From Salvelinus alpinus (taxonomy: Eukaryota; Chordata; Actinopteri; Salmoniformes; Salmonidae): a stretch of DNA of 64,000 nt. Below the pieces are notes generated by a model that saw nothing but the letters and a program-made list of their open reading frames with translations, ran no database searches and was not told the origin of the DNA. The DNA lies in NCBI RefSeq assembly GCF_045679555.1, contig NC_092092.1:9688997-9752996 (forward strand). The letters are read 5' to 3'. This document shows positions 13,853 to 56,969 of this stretch, piece after piece (the first letter of the stretch is position 1; each line of letters starts with the position of its first letter). Position numbers and translations under genes: made by a program.

Positions 13853-14957
13853 TGCACTGTAAATAATACTCTACTGCTCGCAATGTTTACTCACTGGTAT
13901 GGGGGGTGATATATGCCAGAATTAAGCCTAGGCAACCATACCACCACGTGGCTGTCGTTTACCATTGAACGTCTGACTGAAATGACATGATACCAACGTC
14001 TTCGCGACACCTGCGTGTAACTAACATGTCGTCATACCAACGCCTTACTAACGTCTATGTGACGCCTGTGTGTTAATGAAAGTCATAAGATGCATAGTTT
14101 ATATTAATATATTTAATCTCAATCATAAATGTTCAAGCTGACATTCCGAAGTAGCCACCTTGAGCAATAGTGTAGCCTACAGCTTGTGTATTTCCTGTTA
14201 TCGCTAACTGCCTAGAAAAGATTATGTCCAATCTATAGGTCATCTGTCTTTCCCTCAACACCTCATGGCATGTTATTTTATCTCACTGTATACATTCTAA
14301 ATGTTGTTAACCAATCACAGACTGAGTTGTTACCAGTTCCCAGTAGGCTACATCAGACAACCAATAAGAGTTGTGTCCATGGCTTTCAGTCGAATAGAGG
14401 AGTGCTATTCGGGATCCTTGGGATGTCCATAGGTCAATCAAGTATAAATGTAAAATGGTTAAGTTAAGTTTTAGTTAAGGGTTATAGTTTAGGGTTCAGG
14501 GTAGGGACGTCCCAAGGAAACCGGATAGATGTGACCGTTCATAGAGTGAGAGACAGGCACGGTATTTGAGAACTCTGCGCAGACATTTGTTTTGTTTTTC
14601 TACAAGCAACAGACATGATTTTCAAGAGTGTCTGCCCCAGATAGTTTCCTTAGAGACGATGAAAAGAATTACCAAGATGTCCTTAATCCGATTGAGGAGT
14701 AAGTAGGCTATATTTAAGTTTATAATATCGTTAGAAAATATTTAGGCCTACTGTGTTAAGGCAAATTTGGTTAATTTGAAAATAATCACTATGTTTATAA
14801 CGTATTGTTGAATGCACATAGGCAATATTATTTACTGAGTCAATAGGAGAGAAGCCTAGTGTACAATAATAACGTAATTTGATGTGCTAGTATTATTTAT
14901 TTCATGGATGAATTAAATTATAAATGAAAATATACACACATGGTGCTATTGGATATA
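13853..14957. other. unassigned intergenic sequence
   Basis: No gene is confirmed. A short open stretch near 14,640-14,700 lacks a usable GT donor, so I do not call it an exon. Confidence 0.4.
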
Positions 14958-14959
14958 TA

Positions 14960-16465
14960 CAGTGCCTTGCGAAAGTATTCACCCCCTTGGCATTTTTCCT
15001 ATTTTGTTGACTTACAACCTGGAATTAAAATAGAATTTTGCGGGGGTTGTATCATTTGATTTATACAACATGCCTAACACTTTGAAGATGCAAAATATGT
15101 TTTATTGTGAAACAAACAAGAAATAAGACAAACTGAACTTGAGCATGCATAACTATTCATCCCCCCAAAGTCAATACTTTGTAGAGCCACCCTTTGCAAC
15201 AATTACAGCTGCAAGTCTCTTGGGATATGTCTCTATAAGCTTGGCACATCTAGCCACTGGGATTTTTGCCCATTCTTCAAGGAAAAACTGCTCCAGCTCC
15301 TTCAAGTTGGATGGGTTCCTGCTGGTATACAGCAATCTTTATGTCATACCACAGATTCTCAATTGGATTGAGGTCTGGGCTTTGACTAGGCCATTCCAAG
15401 ACATTTAAATGTTTTCTCTTACCACTCGAGTGTTGCTTTAGCAGTATGCTTAGGGTCATTGTCTTGCTGGAAGGTGAACCTCCATCCCAGTCTCAAATCT
15501 CTGGAAGACTGAAACAGGTTTCCCGCAAGAATTTCCCTGTATTTAGCGTCATGTATCATTCCTTCAATTCTGACCAGTTTCCTAGTCCCTGCCGATGGAA
15601 AAACATCCCCACAGCATCATGCTGTCACCACCATGCTTCACTGTGAGGATGGTGTTCTCGGGGTGATGAGAGATGTTGGGTTTGTGCCAGACATAGCGTT
15701 TTCCTTGATGGCCAAAAAGCTCAATTTTAGTCTTATCTGACCAGAGTACCTTCTTCCATATGTTTGGGGAGTCTCCCACATTCCTTTTGTTGAACACCAA
15801 AAGCAATGTCTTTTTTCTGGCCACTTCCATAAAGCCCAGAGTGCACGGCTTAAAGTGGTCCTCTGGACAGATACTCCAATCTCCGCTGTGGAGCTTTCCA
15901 GCTCCTTCAGGGTTATCTTTGGTCTCTTTGGTGCCTCTCTGATTAATGCCCTCCTTACCTGGTCTGAGTTTTGGTGGTGGCCCTCTCTTGGCAGTTTTGT
16001 TGTGGTGCCATATTATTTCAATTTTTTAAATAATGGATATAATGGTGCTCCGTGAGATGTTCAAAGTTTCTGATATTTTTTTATAACCCAACCTTGATCT
16101 GTACTTCTCCACAGTCCCTGACGTGTTTGGAGAGCTCCATGGTCTTTATGTTGCCCCTTGCTTAGTGGTGTTGAAGACTCTGGGGCCTTTCAGAACATGT
16201 GTATATATACTGAGATCATGTGACACTTAGTTTAGCACCAGATCTTATTTAGGGTCTTCATAGGAAAGGGGGTGAATACATATGCACGCACCACTTTTCA
16301 GTTTTTTAGAATTTTTTTAAACAAGTTCTTTTTTGCATTTCACTTCACCAATCTGGACTATTTTGTGTATGTCAATTGCATTAAATCCAAATTAAAATCT
16401 ATTTAAATTACTGGTTGTAATGCAACAAAATAGGAAAATAGAGTGAATACTTTTGCAAGGCACTG
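14960..16465 (-). mobile_element. near full-length Tc1/mariner transposon
   Basis: The left end CAGTGCCTTGCGAAAGTATTC and the right end GAATACTTTTGCAAGGCACTG are inverted repeats, each flanked by TA. At 1,506 bp it is the usual size for fish Tc1 elements. The transposase reads leftwards and is broken. Confidence 0.92.
15277..15830 (-). pseudogene. Tc1 transposase pseudogene
   Basis: The minus strand gives [18 protein letters not shown] and [15 protein letters not shown], then [19 protein letters not shown], which are the central and C-terminal parts of the DDE domain. The frames are interrupted between these segments, so no active transposase is expected. Confidence 0.85.
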
Positions 16466-16492
16466 TACATATTTTACATTGTAATATACTAC

Positions 16493-16820
16493 TGTCACGC
16501 CATGACCATGGAAAGCTGTTTATTCTCTGTTGGTTGGGGCGTGATAGTGACTAGGGTGGGTCATCTAGGTGAATTGTATTTTTATGGTGGCCTGATATGG
16601 TTCCCAATCAGAGGCAGCTGTTTATCGTTGTCTCTGATTGGGTATCATATTTAGGTAGCCATTTTCCCCATTCTGTTTGTGGGATCTTGTCTACGGATAG
16701 TTGCCTGTGTGCACCAATAGCGTCACGTTTTATTGTTTTGTTCTATGAGTTTCGATTTATAAAAAATGTGGAACTCTACGCACGCTGCGCCTTGGTCTAA
16801 TCATTACGACGAGCGTGACA
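16493..16820 (+). mobile_element. solo LTR with exact 5-bp target duplication
   Basis: It starts TGTCACGCCATGACC and ends GAGCGTGACA, and is flanked on both sides by ACTAC. At 328 bp with no internal region, it is a clean solo LTR, probably Gypsy-type. It lies 28 bp beyond the Tc1 right end. Confidence 0.85.
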
Positions 16821-17634
16821 ACTACCCCTACATGCCATTGTCCACTGTCAGTAGGCCTACACATTCACACTAACTGAATTAAATGGAGGATGCAAAAATA
16901 CTTTTTACTGAAGAAGGGAACGAGGTACGACATACAACTTCGATCGAAGACCTTAAAATCATGCCTGACAAAACCAATGAAATCATAACGGTATCCTAAC
17001 ATAGTGTGGATACAGGAGTAGCCTATTCTACAATAATGTAACTATGTGCTTGTATTATTTATCTTATTGAAAATGTGGATGGTACGCTACTTAATTTAAT
17101 GATTACAGTATTGTACAAGGTAGATACAGGAGTAGCCTATAGTCTACAATAATAATGTCATTGAATTTACTTTCGTATAATTTATTTAATTGATGAATGA
17201 AATTGTAAATGGGGATGAGTGACTACTTCATTCAGTGATTACTGAATGTCTTGCTATCTCTGGGAGTATGTTAATGAAGGCTTTTCAGCTGTTGAACTAT
17301 GGCAAGGTCAAACTAATTTCTAAATCTATCTTTCTTTTAGTCAAGAAGTGATGTGCCATAACTACCCACCACCCACACTGCTCTCCCTCCACAAGCAACC
17401 ACATCCTCTTCTCCTGTTCAATTAATTTGCCACTACACTGAAAAGTACTGTACATACTTACCTCTGTGCCCATCTCATTGCAACATGATCCATCCAAGGC
17501 CAAGCTATGTATGGATGGAGTTCCAAGAAAAGACATGAGAAGATGGCAAAGGAGATATATCTTGAGTAACAGGCAGATGTTTGAGTACAGAATGAAAAGG
17601 TGTAAACTTAACAGGCTAAACTTACTTGTTGAGT
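16821..17634. other. unassigned intergenic sequence
   Basis: A 38-codon open stretch starts at an ATG near 16,882 (MEDAKILFTEEGNEV...). It has no recognised homology and I cannot support it as a gene. Nothing else is recognised. Confidence 0.4.
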
Positions 17635-17845
17635 ACACTCAGAAAGGGGTTCCAACAGGGTTCTTTGGCTGTCACCAAAGGAGAACACTTTTTGGTTCCA
17701 GGTAGAAGTCTTTTTGGTTCCATGTAGAACCCTCTGTGGAATGGAGCCCAAAGGGGTTCTACCTAGACACAGAAGGGGTTCTACTTGGAACTAAAAAGGG
17801 TTATCCTATGGGGACAGCGGAAGAATCCTTTTAGTTTGTAGACAG
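17635..17845. repeat. palindromic GGTTCC/GGTTCTAC repeat
   Basis: GGTTCCAGGTAGAA, GGTTCCATGTAGAACCC and GGGGTTCTACCT recur in inverted order around the centre. This is a foldback repeat frequent in salmonid DNA. Its right side abuts the LTR-like segment at 17,873. Confidence 0.65.
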
Positions 17846-17872
17846 ATGGCATCCCTAGAGGGGGGTGTGTAC

Positions 17873-18357
17873 TGTCACACCCTGATCTGTTTCACCTGTC
17901 CTTGTGATTGTCTACACCCCATCCAGGTGTCGCTTATTATCCCCGGTGTATATATCCCTATGTTTCCTGTCTCTCTGTGCCAGTTTGTATTGTTTGCCAA
18001 GTCAACCAGCGGTTTCCCTTGTTCCTATTTTTCCCCCCAGTCTCTTTAGGTTCTAGTCCTCCTGGTTTTGACCCTTGCCAGTCCTGACTCCAAGCACTCC
18101 TGCCTGACCACTCTGCCTGTTCTGTCTTCAACCCTGCCTTCCAACTTGTACTGTTTGGACTCGGATCTGTTTACTGAACCCCTGCCTGGCCTGACCTCGA
18201 GACTGCCCTTCGTCTGGTACTGTTTGGACTCGGACCTGGTTTATGAACTCTCGCCTGTCCACCACCTACTTTTTGCCTACCCCTTGGATTAATAAATATC
18301 GGAGCTCAACCATCTGCTTCCCGTGTCTGCATTTGGGTCTCGCCTTGTGTCCTTATA
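17873..18357 (+). mobile_element. LTR-like segment (Gypsy type)
   Basis: It begins TGTCACACCCTGATCTG and ends in a region with AATAAATATCGG followed by CATTTGGGTCTCGCC, as in salmonid Gypsy LTRs. CTGTTTGGACTCGGA is repeated internally (near 18,150 and 18,219). The right border is uncertain and no exact target duplication is visible. Confidence 0.6.
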
Positions 18358-18480
18358 ACCTGATGTGATCAATACGCCTTCGAGGACCACCTTCAAGTAT
18401 GGGCTGAGAAGGATGTGGAGGTATTTGACCAGGTAAAAATTATTGTCCGCTGTTAATTTATTTGCTGGTCTTCCAAGAGA

Positions 18481-18498
18481 TATATATATATATATATA
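18481..18498. repeat. TA microsatellite
   Basis: A short (TA)n tract. Confidence 0.9.
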
Positions 18499-18649
18499 AC
18501 AGATGTATTTGTAATAATATGAAATATAATTGCATTTATTTCTATTATCAATCAAGGTGAGACTGAACATGGACAGGGCGCAGGAGAAACAGAAGGAGAG
18601 CCACCGGAGGAGAATCAAGGGGACCAAGTGCTTCAACATCCAACAACTT

Positions 18650-19640
18650 CTTAGGGCTAGTTGTCTCGTCAGCAGGACACCTGACGACAACATCCGGTGA
18701 AATTGGAGGGCGCGCAATTCAAATAAATAATCAGAATATTAAACATTTATGAACATACAAGTACCTTATATCGGTTAAAAGCTTAAATTCTTGTTAATCT
18801 AACTGCATTGTCCAATTTACAATAGGCTTTACAGCGAAAGCATACCATGCCATTGTTTGAGGACGGCGCCCTACATCAACATATTTTTCAACCAGCACAG
18901 ACTTCATAAAATCGCAAATAGTGATTTAAATAATCACTTACTTTTTGAAATTCTTCCTTTGTTTGCAATCGCAAGGGTTCCAGCTACAACATGCATGGTC
19001 GCTTTGTTAGATAAAATCCTTCTTTATATCTCAAAAAGTCTGTTTAGTTGGCGCCATCGATTTTCAGTAATCCAAGTGTTCAACATGCAGACAAAGGAAT
19101 CCAAAAAGCTACCGCTAAACTTTGTTAAAACAAGTCAAACTACGTTTCTATTTAATCCTTAGATACCCTAAAATGAAAAAAACTATAATATTTCATACAG
19201 AAAGAAGTATGTTCAATAGAAAAGTAAAATTAGCAAGTGCACGTCCTCTTCGTCACGCGGACTGATTTCCTACTGTGACTCTTTGTACCAAAACTCAAAA
19301 TTCTTCCTCGTTTTGGAAGAAACAAGCCTGAAACCTTGATCAAAGACTGTTGACATCTAGTGGAAGCCATAGTAATTGCAATCTGGGAGCTGGAATTACA
19401 TAGGGCCCATAGCTTTCCATTGAAAGAGCATGGGATCTCAACAACAACAAAAATAAATCTGGTTGATTTTTCTTTGGATTTTCTGCTACTATATCAATTG
19501 TTATAGTCTGATACATTATTTTAACATTTCTACAAACATCAAAGTGTTTTCCATCCAATGATATCAATTATATGTATATCCTGGCTTCTGGGCCTGAGTA
19601 ACAGGCAGTTTACTTTGGGCATGTAAGTCAGGCTCCAGTG
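18650..19640. repeat. dispersed ~1-kb salmonid repeat, degenerate
   Basis: Segments such as TGTTGACATCTAGTGGAAGCC, CAATCTGGGAGC and CTTCTGGGCCTGAGTAACAGG resemble, from memory, a high-copy salmonid dispersed repeat. There is no intact coding frame and the class is not assigned. Confidence 0.5.
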
Positions 19641-21207
19641 GTCATGACACCACCCTGGAGTTTCTCTCACATCTCATCTCTCTTTCCTTTTCCAGGGACA
19701 TCCCTTACCTCCCTCATCAACCCCACTGACATAAAACATTTCAGACATGTAATCCTTTCTTTTCTGTCTGCCATTAACATGATTGCATGTCTAATTAAAT
19801 AAAACAATAACTGTACTTTTACATACCTGATATGCCTGTAACCTGTGTGTTTGCTTGTTATGGCTGTTTCCTACCATGTTCCCTTTACTCTGCTCCTGTT
19901 CTCCAGGACCTAGGGGTTCTGCCTAACACCCAGACATGGATCCACTTGATGTTCTCCATTCCCAACCACCCTCCAGCTTTTCATTACATCAGCTACTGTT
20001 ATTGTCATGTTGTCATTATCTGCTACGAAAGAGCAAGAAAACTATCATACTGGGCACATAATGTGAGATGCACAGATTAGCGAAAAACACTAGCATTGCA
20101 AACACTCAGAACAAAGAGAGCAGCAGCGCCTGGACTTTGCAGTCTCCCTCTTCTGAGACTGACTGCCTGTTGAAAACAAGTGACAGGTAGAACCTCTCAT
20201 CCACACAGCACCCACCTTCTCCCTATCCCACACACCAGAATTAAGTATTTCAGTCTGATTGCCATGTGAGTCTACAAAAATTATGTAAAAGTAAATTGAC
20301 ACATGTAATTAAAAAAAATCTACATTTATATATTTAAAATATTGCCAGATTGGTTTTCACAGCTGTTTCAAATGGTGTTAATTATTGTAAATTGTAACGT
20401 ATCCCTCGATGGTATTTGTTTGTTCAACATTATTCATTGTTGGATCATAGGACATAAAATAGATATATATATATATTGAACCATAAGGGTTGTACTAATG
20501 AGCTATGATTTAAAAAAAATATCATAATAGAGGACTACTAAAATAATATTATTTCAGTGTAGATAAGGGATGGCTTGTTTAAATGAAAACCAGCCATACA
20601 AGCCAGTGTATAAATCAAATGTATTTGCATATGAATGGAGTGGAAATTAGATTACTTTGTGATCTGTAACATAAGTAACATTAATGTGGGGGGGGGGGGT
20701 CGAAATTATATTATTTGTTTACCCTGATACCTGTTTATTCATAAAAAGCAGAAGATGGTAAATAATTTTAATCGCATATGCAAATTAATAGCAAAACAAA
20801 AGCTTATTAACAGGAATAGATTTAGCCTAATTGGTAACAAATATGAAGTGGGGAAAAGTGAGAATCCTAGTCAGGCAATTTTTTTATCAAATCTAGATTA
20901 AATATAGGTCTTCATGTGTATCAAATCTGTAGGCGATTGTGGGCTAAATCAATGACAAACAGCTGAAATGTTGATCTGTGATCAAAACAGGCTGGGGTGT
21001 TTTCGGTTCCGTTTAGGCGTAAGAACGCAACTGCACTGAAATGAATAGCCTAAGCAAACAAGCGGTAGCATATGCTTTTTGCCTGTATCTATAACAAGGG
21101 TTAATCCTATATCCACACATACCCCCTCAATTCGAGACCTGATTTTAACCATAAGACACCACCACAGAAATTGAGGCCTAAGGATTGCATGGTGACAGTG
21201 AATTTTT
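19641..21207. other. unassigned intergenic sequence
   Basis: No gene is recognised. A G-run lies near 20,688-20,699 and a short TA tract near 20,464. Confidence 0.4.
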
Positions 21208-21402
21208 TAACCTTTATTTAACTAGGCAAGTCAGTTAAGAACAAATTATTATTTACAATGACAGCCTACCAGGGAACAGTGAGTTAACTGCCTTGTCCAG
21301 GAGCAGAACGACACATTTTTACCTTGTCAGCTCGGGGATTCGATCCAGCAACCTTTTGGTTACTGGCCCAACACTCTAACCACTAGGCTACCTGCCACCC
21401 CA
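21208..21402 (-). repeat. HpaI-type SINE, antisense
   Basis: It is complete from the A-rich tail (TTTAACCTTTATTTAACTAG on this strand) to the tRNA-Lys-like head, with the B box seen as GGATTCGATCC on this strand. It matches the SINE at 2,870-3,078. Confidence 0.9.
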
Positions 21403-21409
21403 TGTCTAT

Positions 21410-21660
21410 TGTGTCTATTAAACTGGGAACCTGGGGGGGAAAAAACGAGGTAAAATCATGACATCAGTGGTTTTCAGGTCAGAGAAAGATGCCAGAGTTT
21501 CTGAATTGGAATTCCGAGTTGGATGACCACTCAAAACAAACATTTTCCCCAGTCTGAGCTGGTTTTTTCAGGGTTTCCAATTGTCTTGAATGCACTGAAG
21601 TCGGAAGTCAGAGATTTTCGAGTTCCGAGTTATTTTGAATGCGCGTCTAGAGACCTAAGC
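21410..21660. repeat. dispersed foldback-type repeat, copy 2
   Basis: It shares GGAATTCCGAGTTGGATGAC with the copy at 12,940-13,095, and TTCGAGTTCCGAG lies towards its right side. It abuts the SINE. Class unknown. Confidence 0.55.
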
Positions 21661-22900
21661 TCCCTCTTATTTCTGAATAGGGCTACCCCGAACAAAGAAG
21701 CCCTTGTGTCTGTATTGAAGTGAGAAATAGGCATATCTATACAGTAATGGTGGCTGGCTACGATATCAACTAGCCTAATAATTTTTGTATTGAGGTGATA
21801 TGCCTATTTGAGCTAAATCGATAAATGAAATTGATTAGATTACTCCGACAATGAATTTTTTTTTTTACAAAATCATGTACATGTAGATGTTTGTAAGGTG
21901 TTCATGGTGAGATCTTCAAAAATAAACTAAACAGACACTTAAACTAACACTTGACTCGTAACACATGTAGACTTTTTTAAGGCGTTCATTGTTAGATCTT
22001 TCATAATAAACTTACAAGCAAGCAGACATGTGACCTGTCAATGCCACGTCTACGTGACGTGTATGTGTCACGTAACCTGAACGTGACATGAACGCGACTG
22101 CAGTTTGAAGCCGTAGGAAAAACTTGTCTCCATTGACAGTCCATGTTAATTCGTGGCGGTATTTTATGGCGCTAGGAAGACTTTAGGTGACTTGGTGAGA
22201 GGTATCAGTAGCTTCACAAAGCTTCATTCTGGCACGAATCACCCCCTACACACTGATGAGCGTAGTTTCTCTTTGGTAATAGGCTATTCACAGGACAAGA
22301 GATCCCTGATCTGTTATTGTTATTGAGCAATGTATCAAATATAGCCCTTTATTTATAATGGTACAGTTCAGTTGTATTTTTCCTGAATTATGTATATTGT
22401 ATGTGGCCTATTGTCTCTAACAGTTTTTTCTTAGGGAAAACCTAATCCATTAAATTAGGTAATACTATTATTGATCACATTTTAACCCGATTTGTAATTA
22501 TAATTTCCTCATCAAAATTATTGTAACTGTTTTTCTCAAAATGTGCTGCTGTTTTACAGCGAGACTGACTGTCCCATTGTTGTCTGAATATAAGAATGTA
22601 CGTAAATCCGTGGAGCTGTTCTGCGCTAGGCTACGTCAGAAATCGTGCCCAGCCAAAACACAACAAACCAAGCCACGCTGTCCACTGCCAAACCAGTGGC
22701 TGCTGCGGGCGCCCACAAATACTGACCCGGAATCAGTTCAAGCAGCCGTCATCGGTCATCCTATCCCTTCCTACAGGGTTATAATCACTAACACTGATCT
22801 CTTATCAGGGCTAGCGTTGACTCCAGCTCAGACCGAACAAGGCTTGGCTAGCAGCGGTAGTCACACCCCTCTCTTGTATCAAATGGGTATTTAGGGTTTT
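21661..22900. other. unassigned sequence upstream of rab40b
   Basis: GC content rises from about 22,560. A region near 22,020-22,100 has several copies of ACGTGAC-type words. No exon is established. Confidence 0.4.
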
Positions 22901-23523
22901 TGACGGACGTTTGCAGCGACTACTACGGATTCAAGGCTGCCCTAGCAACCCGCTGGATGAGCCAACCACAGTGGCGCAAGGCTTGACCCTCTGCGGCTAC
23001 TGGAGACGTGCCTGCTTGGAGAGCGGAAACGACAGTCATCCGAGAGAGCTGCGGAACAGCGTGGCTGGCGTTCCAAAAGCAGGACTATAAAAAAAAATAA
23101 CACTTCTGGTACTTTAAAGGCACGGTAGCGTGAATGAATGATTTATGGAAAGAAGATTTGAGCACAGGAAACAGGTTCGGCGTGAGCGGCAAGCTTTGAT
23201 GTTACAGTGGATTACACTGTAGATGTAGGCTCATTTTTATAATTGTTTTATTACATTGTGTTGTCACTTTCGGTGACCAATTTGACACCTGTAGCTTTCG
23301 TTCAAGCTCCTAATTTGGAGACTTTGGGAGTTACCAGATATTATTTTTGAATCGTAATATAAACAGTCGAAAAACACCACATTCAATTTGACTCTCTTCT
23401 TTGCTACTTTGATTCGTGCGTCACACAGCTCAAATCTCGAGTTGGCGGAGAAACGGAAGAAGTGATCGAACAGTCGTGTACACGGTGTTCCATGATGGAA
23501 CATAATCATTCTTCACCGTGAGG
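22901..23523 (+). promoter_or_regulatory. rab40b: probable promoter and 5' UTR region of rab40b
   Basis: This segment is relatively GC- and CpG-rich just before the first coding exon, with a TATA-like TATAAAAAAAAA at about 23,086. The start ATG at 23,524 has A at -3, a favourable context. The transcription start cannot be fixed from sequence alone, and a non-coding first exon further upstream is possible. Confidence 0.4.
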
Positions 23524-53983
<30,460 letters not shown>

Positions 53984-54809
53984 CAACCGGCCCGAATAGG
54001 AAGTCTTTGGGACAGAATGTTGACATCACAGGAACAGGAAATTGGTGTTGCTCACTACTGCAGCTCATCTAGGCTCACCAAGAGCCAGCCACATGAGCTT
54101 CAAGGGTGTGTTCAATGAGGGGTGACCCCTCACAGCCCCCCATAACCCCACAGACCAGGAAGTTGTCACAGGGACTGGATGTTATAGGTTTCCAGACCCA
54201 CAAGAGTCCCACCTGAGCTCCATAGTGGAATGAAGATGTGGACGGAACCTGCCATGCTCAGAGGCTGTGGATTGACACTACGGTTCGCTAGCATTGGACC
54301 CAAAAGGAAGTTTTGACAACCCATCGTGTCTGAGCCATATGACTGTATAGTGCTTAATATGTTTCCATGAATACAGTATGTCAACATATGAACTGTTCAA
54401 CTATATAGTACTATGTGTACACTTTGTGGATGATCTGTGGTTATTTTTGCTCTGTTGCCTCACCCAATGACACAAAGCATTCAAATGAGTTTCACACCTG
54501 TGGTCTAATTTCACAATGAAAGAAACGTTAGTGGACTGGTATTATAAATGGTATACTATATCGTTGCCTTTTAAACAAAATGCTGGACATAGCCTTTTAA
54601 AGATCTGGCTACTGGTTTTACACACCGTTACTTTTTACAGTAAAATACTATTTTTGCCGACGTCTGGAACTTCAAGTCGGCAATTCTTTGGAGAAACCAT
54701 TTGTACAATGAATTTGTATGATATGTACAGTTATGACAATGTTGTTTGATACTGTTTGTTTGATGTTGGGTTTGTAGGTGTTTCACAGTGACACAGATGA
54801 TGCTATTAA

Positions 54810-55337
54810 GCAATAAGGCCCGAGGGGGTGTGGTATATGGCCAATATACCACGGCTAAGGGCTGTTCTTAGGCACGATGCGATCCGGCCATGTATCACAA
54901 ACCCCCAAGGTGCCTTACTGCTATTATAAACTGTTTACCAACGTAATTAGAACAGTAAAAATAAATGTTTTATCATACTTGTGGTATACGGTCTATAATA
55001 AACTGGGTGGTTCGAGCCCTGAATGCTGATTGGCTGAAAGCCGTGGTATATCAGACCTTATACCACGGGTATGACAAAACATTTATTTTTACTGCTCTAA
55101 TTACGTTGGTAAGCAGTTTATAATAGCGATAAGGCACCTCTGGGGTTTGTGGCACATGGCCAATATACCACTGATAAGGGCTGTATACCGACACTCCGCG
55201 TTGTGTCGTGCGTAAGAACTGCCCTTAGCCGTGGTGTATTGGCCATATACCACACCTCCTCGGGCATTATTGCTTAAATAAACCACAACCTTGAGCCAAT
55301 CAGCATTCAGGGCTGGAACCAGCCAGTTTATAATTTC
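54810..55337. mobile_element. large palindromic foldback element
   Basis: The left arm GCAATAAGGCCCGAGGGGGT, then ATGGCCAATATACCACGGC, pairs with the right-arm segments GCCGTGGTGTATTGG and CTCGGGCATTATTGC. Inner arms AAAAATAAATGTTTTATCAT and ATGACAAAACATTTATTTTT pair, as do CCTGAATGCTGATTGGCT and AGCCAATCAGCATTCAGG. This is a frequent salmonid foldback with no coding capacity. Confidence 0.85.
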
Positions 55338-55429
55338 AGATAGATAGTGGCAACACCAAAGACACAGCAGACGTAGTGAGGACGTCACTGAATGAACAAG
55401 CTGTTTTGTACAGTAAATATTACCACTAC

Positions 55430-55435
55430 AATAAA
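55430..55435 (+). terminator. rab40b: candidate polyadenylation signal of rab40b
   Basis: A canonical AATAAA lies downstream of the foldback, before a GT/T-rich stretch. Confidence 0.45.
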
Positions 55436-55697
55436 TTTCACAAACAGGAACTGTCTTCTTTGCTCAGATAATAATTAATTGGATTCATATAGCGTTTTTC
55501 CACATGCTCAAAGCGCTGTAAAGGGGGGTGAAAAATAGGCTAAGGAACCCAAGATAGTTAACTGGGTGGATAGACGTCACCAGGGATACAATGCTGCGGT
55601 CAGAGAGCAAACAGATGTTGACATATTTATTGAGGACTTGTGGTTGGACTAGGTAAAGGTTTGTGTGTGTGTGGTTCTGCAAAAAAGGAGAGACATC

Positions 55698-55769
55698 ATG
55701 AACAGGTTTCATAACAGAACAGGGAAATGTGATAAGGAAAAACCTATTCAAACACATGATGAAAGTAAG
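55698..55769 (+). pseudogene. possible stem-region exon remnant
   Basis: 24 codons from an ATG to a good donor AAG|GTAAGT, phase 0, matching the phase of the next candidate exon. No membrane segment is present. Assignment to the sialyltransferase gene rests on position and splice signals only. Confidence 0.35.
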
Positions 55770-55954
55770 GTAAGTATAAAACATATTTTTTGGGATATGA
55801 CTTCCCTAGACATGGAAAATAGGAACCAAACACTCTTAACTTGGAACTTGGAACAGAAGAATTGCTTGACAGGATTTAAATACAAATGAATGGTGTATAA
55901 ACTGTAGTGTAGCTGTCTTACACTGTAACTGTTTTTCTAAATGAGGTGTCACAG

Positions 55955-56138
55955 GCTCAGCCATGGAGCAAGAAGAAGTACTGTAACTTCATTGGAAAAA
56001 CACATAGCTTTTCAAATCCATCAGAAAAGCAGAGAAATGTACCCTTGGAAATCTTTCCTGATAGTTTTGATCTTGTCTGCACTCTGTCTCTGGTTATGTG
56101 TTCTTCAATGAGCGTGTCAACAAGAGGATCAGTATTTG
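55955..56138 (+). pseudogene. possible stem-region exon remnant
   Basis: The acceptor is GTCACAG and the donor TTTG|GTAAGT. The 184-bp segment is open in the expected phase but has no recognised motif. Confidence 0.4.
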
Positions 56139-56358
56139 GTAAGTCCTCAGCAAAGAGTCCACACTGAAGATGTGTTCTGTATAAACCCCAGGCTAACACG
56201 ATGCTAGTATCGGGTTTTGATAAGCTCTTACTGTAGTTTACTATAACAGTATGTGTAGCTTTTTAATGATAATGGCAGAGACTTGTAAATGAAAAATACA
56301 AACAAATGTGTTGTATGTCAATGCTTATCTAGACCACCTGGGGGTGGCAACCTGACAG

Positions 56359-56475
56359 CCCTAGTGGTGTTGGAAGGGTGACCCCCCCCCTCATGCCTCT
56401 CCTCCATAAGAGGAACTTCAAGAGACTGCCTGACTGGGGCTCCTGTATCTCCTGGACCCTACACCCAGAAACACT
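56359..56475 (+). pseudogene. possible exon remnant with NFKRLPDWG
   Basis: KRNFKRLPDWGSCISW precedes a donor ACT|GTGAGT and resembles the segment before the conserved cysteine in ST6GALNAC1. Upstream, the frame from the nearest acceptor meets TGA and a run of nine C, so a frameshift is likely. Confidence 0.45.
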
Positions 56476-56969
56476 GTGAGTTACCCCAGCACCTGTGTCA
56501 ATCTACGTAACATAATAAAATAATAATTTAAAAAATCCCCATCAAAATACATCAGTTTAAACTAAAGATAACTGTTCTTTTGCATGGGCTGCGACTCAAT
56601 CCACCACATCCGCCTATGCCGGCCTTCCACATCTGTGGTGGAAGGTGGCCGAGCTACAGTGGTGTTTTTCAAACCTCACGAAAACCTCTGTAGCATCTGA
56701 ACGGTTTGGCCTAAAACTATTATGGAGAGGGGAGACTCTCACGAACACGATGGTGTTCTCCGTTTTGCTCTACGACCCCAACAAGTGTCAAGGGACTCGT
56801 CTGAAGTCGTTAACGCTGATGCGCCAACTTCTGTCTGTAGCTTCCGAACACGGTGGTTTTGCTCTACATCAGCCACAAGTGTCACACAGGACTCATCTGA
56901 AGGTAACCCATACAAATGAATATAAGTATGGAGGTAGTTTTGTGCCATCAAAAATAAGGGGATAAATAC

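Larger units (their letters stand above)
53984..55450 (+). other. rab40b: probable rab40b 3' UTR
   Basis: Non-coding sequence follows the stop. The first good polyadenylation signal after the foldback is AATAAA at 55,430-55,435. AATAAA-like words also occur inside the foldback, so shorter transcripts are possible. Confidence 0.5.

Noticed and set aside
14640-14700. Possible exon (open stretch ending GAGGAG before TAAGTA)
   Set aside because: No GT donor at the end, no recognised protein and no partner exon nearby.
16882-16998. 38-codon open frame beginning MEDAKILFTEEG
   Set aside because: Too short, no homology recognised, no support from flanking exons.
18289-18717. 142-codon minus-strand open frame
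   Set aside because: It overlaps an LTR end and a TA tract and shows no conserved motif.
22541-22894. 117-codon open frame upstream of rab40b
   Set aside because: No domain or family likeness, and the downstream rab40b start explains the local gene signal.
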